6,649 nt of DNA from JBCDBY01 sp039182715 (lineage in GTDB: Bacteria; Planctomycetota; PLA2). The DNA is taken from positions 1 to 6,649 of the forward strand of contig JBCDBY010000257.1 in NCBI GenBank assembly GCA_039182715.1. Reading direction: 5' to 3'. A program made the position numbers and the translations under genes. Shown here in pieces: positions 1 through 4,186 of this stretch (position 1 is the stretch's first letter; each line of letters opens with the position of its first letter). The notes beneath the pieces are model-generated. The model made no database searches and was not told the DNA's origin. It saw only the letters and a list, made by a program, of their open reading frames with translations.

Positions 1-25
1 ATTTTGACCCGCGCCAAATCGAAGC

Positions 26-61
26 GCCGCCGAAACGACTGACCTATTTCGGTGAAGCGGC
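26..61 (-). terminator. Imperfect inverted repeat after the HEAT gene, possible weak terminator
   Basis: Directly after the stop codon of the HEAT-repeat gene, an imperfect inverted repeat is visible: GCCGC (26-30) pairs with GCGGC (57-61), and CGAAA (31-35) pairs with TTTCG (47-51), with an unpaired GTGAA on one side and an 11-base loop. It sits where a 3' end of the pilin operon would be expected. No run of T follows on the minus strand, so it is not a classical intrinsic terminator. It may only be a 3'-end stabilising hairpin, or chance. Confidence 0.25.
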
Positions 62-1459
62 CTACGAGTCGATCCGCATGCGGGACGGGAACTCGTAGTT
101 CGACTCCACGCGGCGCCACCACCAGTGGTAGGACTCGTCGTCGCGCGGACGGCTCTGGGCGGAGACCGCTTCGAGGATGGTGCGCGCCTGCTCCCAAACG
201 GCGCGGTCGGCGCCGTCGCGCAGATCCGCATCGGCGTGCAGTCGGATCGCCAGCTTGATGCCGCGCGTGTCGTTCGAGAGCACGAGCAGTCGCGCGATGC
301 CGGCGGTGAGGCGCCTGTCGTCGAGCTCGTGCTCGGCGCGCGTGAGCGACGTGGCGGCCATGTCGTCGAGGCCGACGCGCTCGAGCCCTTCCAGCGCACG
401 CAGTCGCTCGAAGGGCGTGCCTTCCCAGACGATGTTCAGCATGGCGGAGCGCGCCGTCGGGCCGCCGAGCCGGGCGAGACAGTCGAGCGCCTTGGCGCGA
501 ACCGCGGCGGACTCGTCGAGCATGGCCTGCGCCAGCATGTCGGTCGCCTCGAGCGAACGCATCTGGTAGCAGAGGCTGAGGGCGGCCATTCGCTTGGCCT
601 CGGACTCGGACGAGAGCGCTTCGTCCACCGCCGCGTGGAACGCGGCCGACTTCAACATGCCCTCGAGCTCCGCCAGCGTGCGCGCGGCCGCCCGGCGGAC
701 TCGGCGGTCCGGATCGGCGTACAGGCGGAGCAGCACGTCGGCGGCGGGCTCCGGGTGGTCGCGCAGCGCCATGGCGGCGGCTTCGCGCTCGATCGGATCC
801 TCCGAACGGTAGAGCGGCGTAATCGCCTCCGCCAGGTCGGGGTCGCGCAGTTCGGCGGCGGCAAGCGCCAGCAGCCCGCCCGGCTTGTCCTTCGACGAAA
901 GGAAGACGCGGGCCACGACGTTCTGCTCCTCGTCGTCGCCCAGCGAAGCGAGCAGATAGGCCGCCGGGCCGCGCAGGCCCTGGCGGTTGGACTGGACCTC
1001 GAGAAGCAGGTCCTCGGAAGTTTGGAGCTTCTGCGCCTTGAAGGCGGCGACCGCGCGGGCGCGATCGGCGGGCGCCGAGAAGGAGACGCGGGCAAAGGAG
1101 CCCATCGCCACCTGCTCCATCGACCAACGCTCGATCTCGCGCAGATCCTCGTCGTCCGAAAGCTCCGCGATCGCGCTCAGCTTCGCGTTGACGCGCGACG
1201 GGCGCGCCTCCTCTTCGGCTTCGCCACCCTGCTGGAACAGCAGGACGCCGAACACGATCGCGACGACGCCGATAAGGCCCAACGGCAGCAGCTCCGCCTT
1301 GTCGAACCGCGTCGTGGACTTCTTCTGCGCCTTGCGCAGGATGCGGCGCTTCAGCACCTCCTTCTGCGCCATCTCCGCGCCGAGCTCGTCCATCTCCGCG
1401 AGAATGGACTCGAGCGGCATCATGTCCTCAACGGTGAAGCCTTCGTCCCGGCGATGCAT
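62..1459 (-). CDS. Single-pass membrane protein with HEAT-type repeats, extracytoplasmic
   Basis: A 465-residue protein. Residues 1-50 are acidic and then strongly basic (around KRRILRKAQKK, 38-47) and look helical. One membrane segment lies at about 57-75 (LLPLGLIGVVAIVFGVLLF). The basic flank before it predicts a cytoplasmic N-terminus and an extracytoplasmic remainder. Residues about 160-365 hold repeated helical pairs of HEAT type, for example DRRVRRAAARTLAELEG at 251-267, SAAVRAKALDCLARLG at 317-332 and FERLRALEGLERVG at 350-363. The C-terminus is aromatic (YHWWWRR, 444-450). HEAT repeats form protein-binding solenoids, so a scaffold role in pilus or pseudopilus assembly is an inference from context. 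The start at 1459 was chosen because it lies 2 bases after the stop of the PilW-like gene and has GAGGA about 8 bases upstream; the open frame continues upstream only as a shadow of that gene. No enzyme motif was recognised. Confidence 0.85.
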   Translation of the reverse strand: MHRRDEGFTVEDMMPLESILAEMDELGAEMAQKEVLKRRILRKAQKKSTTRFDKAELLPLGLIGVVAIVFGVLLFQQGGEAEEEARPSRVNAKLSAIAELSDDEDLREIERWSMEQVAMGSFARVSFSAPADRARAVAAFKAQKLQTSEDLLLEVQSNRQGLRGPAAYLLASLGDDEEQNVVARVFLSSKDKPGGLLALAAAELRDPDLAEAITPLYRSEDPIEREAAAMALRDHPEPAADVLLRLYADPDRRVRRAAARTLAELEGMLKSAAFHAAVDEALSSESEAKRMAALSLCYQMRSLEATDMLAQAMLDESAAVRAKALDCLARLGGPTARSAMLNIVWEGTPFERLRALEGLERVGLDDMAATSLTRAEHELDDRRLTAGIARLLVLSNDTRGIKLAIRLHADADLRDGADRAVWEQARTILEAVSAQSRPRDDESYHWWWRRVESNYEFPSRMRIDS

Positions 1460-1461
1460 CG

Positions 1462-2079
1462 CTAGTTCCTCACCCACACGCGGGTCGTGAGCGTCTGCGC
1501 GTCGGGTCCGCTCCCGACGTCGATCGTGATCGTGACGAGCTTGCCCGATCGCGAGAAGCGCAGGCTCGACACGTTGCGGGCGATCACCGACGCTTCGCCG
1601 GCGTCCGTCCGCACGAGCTTGTTGCTCTCCAGCCGGTAGGAGATCGGCGCGCTGACGCGACCGAGCGCGGTGACCTCGCCGTTCGCGTCGATCTTGTCCT
1701 GGCGGCGGTTGAACGTGAGGCTCGGCTGGTCGGCAACCTCGTCCGCGAGGCTCCAGTCCGCCGTCAGCCTGCCGTCGTCGTTCAGATCCTCCTCGGGCTC
1801 GAGCGTGCCGTTGCCGTTCACGTCCTCGCCCGCGATGGAGGCGACCCGCAACTCGGCGCGGATGCGCTGAAGCGCGTCCTGTGCGGTCATCTGCGGGCCG
1901 AGCCCCTGCGTGAGCACGCGCTCGACGCGCGTGTCGGCCGCGATGCCGATCGCGGTTGTCCCGACGATCGTGGCGAGGATGCCGACCGCGAGGCTGACCT
2001 CGAGGACGGTGAATCCTCGCGTTGTCGCGCGGGCCCGCCGGGAAGTGTGTCGAGAGTGGTGTCTGTTGCTCGGTGCCAT
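1462..2079 (-). CDS. PilW/GspJ-like minor prepilin with an EF-hand-type calcium loop
   Basis: A 205-residue type IV prepilin-like protein. A long basic leader (1-22) ends in G22, followed by FTVLE, giving a class III signal: predicted prepilin peptidase cleavage G22|F23, with the conserved Glu5 at E27. The hydrophobic helix runs to about 47. The motif QDALQRIRAEL (67-77), the beta-rich C-terminal half (SYRLESNKLVR at 147-157, then NVSSLRF) and the ending RVWVRN resemble PilW/GspJ minor pilins, which join the tip complex that primes pilus or pseudopilus assembly. Inserted at 86-97 is a 12-residue EF-hand-like loop with D86, N88, N90, T92, E94 and E97; a second partial loop (DLNDDGRL) starts at D98. 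These probably bind calcium. The ATG at 2079 follows GGGGA at a 9-base gap. A c-di-GMP riboswitch lies in its leader, so expression is probably c-di-GMP-dependent. PilW rather than GspJ or GspH is a family-level judgement. Confidence 0.85.
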   Translation of the reverse strand: MAPSNRHHSRHTSRRARATTRGFTVLEVSLAVGILATIVGTTAIGIAADTRVERVLTQGLGPQMTAQDALQRIRAELRVASIAGEDVNGNGTLEPEEDLNDDGRLTADWSLADEVADQPSLTFNRRQDKIDANGEVTALGRVSAPISYRLESNKLVRTDAGEASVIARNVSSLRFSRSGKLVTITIDVGSGPDAQTLTTRVWVRN

Positions 2080-2083
2080 GCCG

Positions 2084-2101
2084 GGTTTTCCCCAAAAAAC
2101 C
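2084..2101 (-). promoter_or_regulatory. Shine-Dalgarno of the PilW-like gene inside a small hairpin
   Basis: On the minus strand GGTTTT, then TTGGGG, then AAAACC form a 6-bp stem with a 6-base loop, ending 4 bases before the ATG at 2079. The best Shine-Dalgarno, GGGGA (2093-2089), lies across the loop and the first base of the 3' arm, 9 bases before the start. The stem is AT-rich and weak. It overlaps the T tract of the upstream terminator-like stem, so termination and ribosome access may be linked. That link is inference. Confidence 0.5.
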
Positions 2102-2123
2102 TGGGCATGTGTGGTCCCACGCC
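2094..2123 (-). terminator. Candidate riboswitch-controlled intrinsic terminator
   Basis: On the minus strand GGCGTG (2123-2118) pairs with CATGCC (2109-2104) as 6 bp including one G-T wobble, with an 8-base loop. CAGG follows and then six T residues (2099-2094). This stem plus T tract lies between the c-di-GMP aptamer and the start codon, the usual place for a transcription-terminating expression platform. A 6-bp competitor exists: TCCCAC at 2171-2166 can pair with GTGGGA at 2120-2115, which overlaps the terminator's 5' arm. The stem is short and the T tract starts 4 bases after it, so efficiency is uncertain. Confidence 0.5.
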
Positions 2124-2178
2124 ACGCGACACCTCGCTCTCACGAGCGAAACGGCGCGATCCCGTGTGGGAGTCACAC

Positions 2179-2274
2179 CGTCTGGTAACCGGCTACCCTG
2201 CCGCTTCCCCGTGAAGCGGGTTAGGCCCTTGGCTTTGCGTCACCGCCTTTCGACGGTTTTGCCCTGAGCAAACG
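2179..2274 (-). promoter_or_regulatory. Cyclic-di-GMP-I (GEMM-I) riboswitch aptamer
   Basis: The minus strand carries the GEMM-I conserved blocks in correct order and spacing. CAGGGCAAA lies at 2266-2258. A 5-bp hairpin with a GAAA tetraloop follows (CCGTC GAAA GGCGG, 2256-2243). Next come GACGCAAAGCC (2241-2231), a 3-base linker, and GGCCTAA (2227-2221). A variable 6-bp hairpin comes next (2219-2201), then GGTAGCCGGTTACC (2197-2184). The outer helix closes with CGTTT (2274-2270) against AGACG (2183-2179), five pairs including one G-T. This family binds c-di-GMP through the CAGGGC segment and the 3' GGTTACC segment, with the GAAA loop docking on the second arm. All three G residues of CAGGGC are intact, which favours c-di-GMP over the cGAMP-selective variants. 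The aptamer lies about 100 bases before the PilW-like start codon. Whether ligand turns expression on or off cannot be read with certainty. Confidence 0.93.
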
Positions 2275-2380
2275 ACTGCCTGTCCGCACGAAACCTATCC
2301 CGTATTCCGCGCCGTGCAGGCGGTATTTCCAAACTTGCTCGCGGGACAGGGCGCTTGGTATCGAAGCGGGACGAGGGACG

Positions 2381-2408
2381 CCGGGGCGCATCAAATGCGG
2401 CACCCCGG
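2381..2408 (-). repeat. Strong hairpin downstream of the PilX-like gene
   Basis: CCGGGG (2381-2386) pairs with CCCCGG (2403-2408), and CGCAT (2387-2391) pairs with ATGCG (2395-2399), leaving a 3-base loop (CAA) and a 3-base bulge (GCA). The 11-bp GC-rich hairpin begins 33 bases after the PilX-like stop codon on the minus strand. There is no T tract on either side, so it is more likely a 3'-end stabilising or pausing structure than a full intrinsic terminator. It may limit read-through from the PilV/PilX half into the riboswitch half. Confidence 0.45.
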
Positions 2409-2440
2409 ACCGGTTCCGACGCCTCGATGCGAGCCGATTC

Positions 2441-3547
2441 CTACGGGTTGACGCCGTTGCGCCAGTTCAGCAGGTAGTAGCCGGTCGGCACCGGGGTCAC
2501 CACGCGGTTGAGCATCGCCTGGTTGTACTGCACGTTGATGCGCGCCTCGTCGAACTCGAGCTCGTCCATGCGGTTCATGAAGACGAGCGCCCCGTTGACC
2601 TCGAGGCGGCCTTCATCGACCTCGAACTCGTCGCTGTTGCGCACGATCACCAGCCCGTCCCAGTAGAGCCGGCCCTCGTCGATCTCCAGCTCGCCGTCGA
2701 TGATCAGCACGCCGGCGCCGCGGACGGTGCCCTCGTCGATCTCGATCTCGTTTCCGGAGCGGACGTAGACGATGCCCGGCAGCGTGACGCTGGTCTCGTC
2801 GACGTCGAGGTTGGGCGCGCTGGTCGCCCGATCGAGGATGTGGTCGATCGAGCCCAGCGGATCGACCTCGTAGATCGAGGCGGTGCCGCCGAGCCCCACG
2901 ACGTCGTCGAGCTTGCTCGACGGCCAGTTGTTGCGAATGCGCGTGGGATCGCCCGCCACGCCGATCCCGGGGACCAGCAGCCCGGTCGGGTTTCCGCTGA
3001 GATCCTCGTCGATCCCGGAGAAGTAGGCCCGCGACTCGTCGAACTCGATCTCGCTGTTGGGATCGGCGAAATAGACGGCGGCGTTCGCGGAGAACACCGT
3101 CACGCCCCGCATCGCCGTGACGAGGACCGTGCGCGACACGTTGTCCGCGGTGCCGGTGCTCGCGATCTCGATCGCTTCCGACTCGTCCGATTCGTCGATC
3201 GAGCCGTCCAGGTCGTTGTCCTGGCCGTCACTGGCGCCCGACGAGACCACGACCGAGTAGCGCACGGCGCGGCTGCTGTCCTCATCGCCCGCGAGCGTGC
3301 CGGTCACGACGCCGGCGGCCAGCATCGCGTCCTTTTCGCTATCCGACATCGCGAAGCGGGCCAGCACCATGTGCACGCCCGACTCCGCGGCCATCTCGGC
3401 GCGCCGGGCGGCATTGAGCGTGCGGCCGTGCGAGTCGACCGCAACGGCCGAGGTGAGCATGGAACCGGCCAACGCGAGCAGCGTGAGCGAGAAGAGCACG
3501 ACGGCCACCATGGCCATGCCACGCTGCGGGGATTGGGCGCTTCGCAT
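2441..3547 (-). CDS. PilX/GspK-like minor prepilin with a repeated acidic C-terminal domain
   Basis: A 368-residue protein. Its N-terminus has the class III signal QRG|MAMVAVVLFSLTLL, with predicted cleavage after G10 and a hydrophobic helix to about 36. The usual Glu5 is replaced by Ala (A15), as in many PilX/GspK-like proteins that sit at the pilus tip. The stretch AARRAEMAAESGVHMVLARF (46-65) is the typical PilX_N continuation. At 110-121 a calcium-loop sequence appears (D110, D112, D114, S116, D118, D121). The C-terminal part (166-340) carries at least four clear copies of a motif with consensus E-[ILF]-E-[IFV]-D-E-[GSA]-R, starting at residues 166, 286, 307 and 329, plus weaker ones near 247 and 267. 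The last four are spaced 19-22 residues, suggesting a beta-solenoid. The start at 3547 follows the PilV-like stop by 8 bases, with no strong Shine-Dalgarno, so translation is probably coupled. A surface or tip role is inferred. Confidence 0.85.
   Translation of the reverse strand: MRSAQSPQRGMAMVAVVLFSLTLLALAGSMLTSAVAVDSHGRTLNAARRAEMAAESGVHMVLARFAMSDSEKDAMLAAGVVTGTLAGDEDSSRAVRYSVVVSSGASDGQDNDLDGSIDESDESEAIEIASTGTADNVSRTVLVTAMRGVTVFSANAAVYFADPNSEIEFDESRAYFSGIDEDLSGNPTGLLVPGIGVAGDPTRIRNNWPSSKLDDVVGLGGTASIYEVDPLGSIDHILDRATSAPNLDVDETSVTLPGIVYVRSGNEIEIDEGTVRGAGVLIIDGELEIDEGRLYWDGLVIVRNSDEFEVDEGRLEVNGALVFMNRMDELEFDEARINVQYNQAMLNRVVTPVPTGYYLLNWRNGVNP
2537..2749 (-). repeat. Coding repeat: acidic ELEIDEGR-type solenoid rungs in the PilX-like protein
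   Basis: Residues 267-337 of the PilX-like protein contain four consecutive rungs: EIEIDEGTVRGAG, ELEIDEGRLYWDG, EFEVDEGRLEVNG and ELEFDEARINVQ. They start at residues 267, 286, 307 and 329. A further copy (EIEFDESRAYFSG) lies at residue 166 (about 3052-3014). At DNA level the plus strand shows repeated CTCGTCGA and CTCGAACTCG-like runs. A beta-strand with a hydrophobic residue alternating with an acidic one, followed by Gly, every 19-22 residues fits a parallel beta-helix with a ladder of Asp/Glu on one face. Confidence 0.7.
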
Positions 3548-3555
3548 CGTTCGTC

Positions 3556-4056
3556 TTAGCGGTAGAAGTACTCACGATTCGGGAAATAGCCGTTCCCGGC
3601 GCCGTGGAACTCCTGGATCGCATCCAGCTCCACGGGATCGCCCGGGTCGTCGCGCACGTTGGAGAGGATGCGGACCTCTTCCGTGACGTGCGAGCCGTTG
3701 GTGTCCATCCACCGGACGCGAATCGTGATCCGGTAGCAGTTCGGGATGTTGCCGGGTGCCGGTGCGAATTCGATCTCGCCCGGCAACGCGTCGGCATCGC
3801 CCTTCTGCGGCGTCAGCCCCGGGACGTCGAAGCCGCGCATGTGCCATTGCACCGCCGCCTCGGCAAACGGCGTCGCCTCGAGGGCGGCGGAGATGGAGGA
3901 GAGCGCTCGATGGATGCGCGCCTCGGCCTTCGTGTCCTCGGAGAGCTTGTAGCTGCTGGGCACCGCCGCCGCGAAGCCAAGCGCGGCGATCGCGAGGATC
4001 GAGGTGGCGATCATGACCTCCACCACCGTGAAACCGTATGCCCGAATCTGCCGCAT
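3556..4056 (-). CDS. PilV/GspI-like minor prepilin
   Basis: A 166-residue type IV prepilin-like protein and the first gene of the minus-strand operon. The short leader MRQIRAYG is followed by FTVVEVMIATSILAIAALGF: predicted prepilin peptidase cleavage G8|F9, Glu5 at E13, and a hydrophobic helix to about 31. The VEVMIA...L pattern is typical of PilV/GspI minor pilins, which join the PilW/PilX-type tip complex initiating pilus or pseudopilus assembly in the inner membrane. The mature domain is mostly beta (for example GEIEFAPAP and CYRITIRVRW); it has one cysteine (C107) and therefore no internal disulfide. The ATG at 4056 is preceded only by a weak GGAC about 10 bases upstream. The gene diverges from the histidine kinase gene across 130 bases, where its promoter must lie, although no clear -10/-35 pair was found. 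No anomaly in length or frame. Confidence 0.85.
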   Translation of the reverse strand: MRQIRAYGFTVVEVMIATSILAIAALGFAAAVPSSYKLSEDTKAEARIHRALSSISAALEATPFAEAAVQWHMRGFDVPGLTPQKGDADALPGEIEFAPAPGNIPNCYRITIRVRWMDTNGSHVTEEVRILSNVRDDPGDPVELDAIQEFHGAGNGYFPNREYFYR

Positions 4057-4186
4057 GCTGCGTCCGTCCGGATGATCGGAGGAAACGGGCGCACGTCCAT
4101 CGTCAAGTGCATCTTCACACGCGGCGGGTCGCGTTCCGAGACGATCGTCCCGATCCGGGACACGACGGATCTAACAACCCGATGAC
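4057..4186. promoter_or_regulatory. Divergent intergenic region between the pilin operon and the two-component operon
   Basis: These 130 bases separate the start codons of the PilV-like gene (minus) and the histidine kinase gene (plus), so both promoters should be here. A minus-strand TTGACG (4106-4101) could be a -35 box, but no matching -10 box lies at 16-18 bases. No convincing sigma-54 element was found. The clearest element is a 15-base inverted repeat at 4147-4161. An in-frame TAA at 4172-4174 rules out an earlier start for the kinase. Confidence 0.5.
4147..4161. promoter_or_regulatory. Perfect inverted repeat GTCCCG-ATC-CGGGAC, possible operator
   Basis: Two perfect 6-base arms are separated by ATC, 25 bases before the start codon of the histidine kinase gene and 90 bases before the PilV-like start. 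The dyad symmetry would suit a dimeric regulator, or it could form a hairpin in the kinase mRNA leader. OmpR-family regulators more often bind direct repeats, so binding by the adjacent regulator is not implied. In DNA this GC-rich, a 6-bp dyad can arise by chance. Confidence 0.3.

Larger units (their letters stand above)
2080..2440 (-). other. Long non-coding leader between the PilX-like and PilW-like genes
   Basis: These 361 bases carry no convincing gene. In minus-strand order they hold: a strong hairpin 33 bases after the PilX-like stop (2408-2381); about 105 bases with no clear promoter; the c-di-GMP-I aptamer (2274-2179); a 5-bp hairpin with arms GTGTG and CACAC (2178-2164); a perfect 6-bp hairpin with loop GTGA (2149-2134); a terminator-like stem and T tract (2123-2094); and the Shine-Dalgarno and start of the PilW-like gene. 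Every visible structure is oriented for transcription on the minus strand, so this is a structured 5' leader and not a decayed gene. Confidence 0.8.

Noticed and set aside
125..1465. Long plus-strand open frame opposite the HEAT-repeat gene
   Set aside because: Arg/Glu/Gly-rich translation typical of antisense frames in GC-rich coding DNA; the minus-strand protein has a membrane helix and repeats that cannot be chance.
2134..2149. Perfect 6-bp hairpin with GTGA loop as a terminator
   Set aside because: No T tract follows on the minus strand; it is more likely a structural part of the leader between aptamer and terminator-like stem.
1460..2176. Long upstream extension of the HEAT-protein reading frame to an ATG at 2176
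   Set aside because: The extension is Arg/His/Pro-rich and lies over the PilW-like gene in another frame and over the riboswitch leader. The internal ATG at 1459 has a good Shine-Dalgarno and sits 2 bases after the PilW-like stop.
2275..2380. Promoter directly upstream of the riboswitch, sigma-54-like (TTGG...TGCA) or sigma-70-like
   Set aside because: The GG-to-GC spacing is 11 instead of 10 bases, and no TTG-type -35 box lies 16-18 bases from a credible -10 box. A promoter may exist but I cannot support a position.
2221..2403. A 60-codon open frame on the minus strand between the two pilin genes
   Set aside because: It covers the c-di-GMP aptamer and the hairpin after the PilX-like gene, has no Shine-Dalgarno and no recognisable protein features; the conserved RNA explains the sequence.
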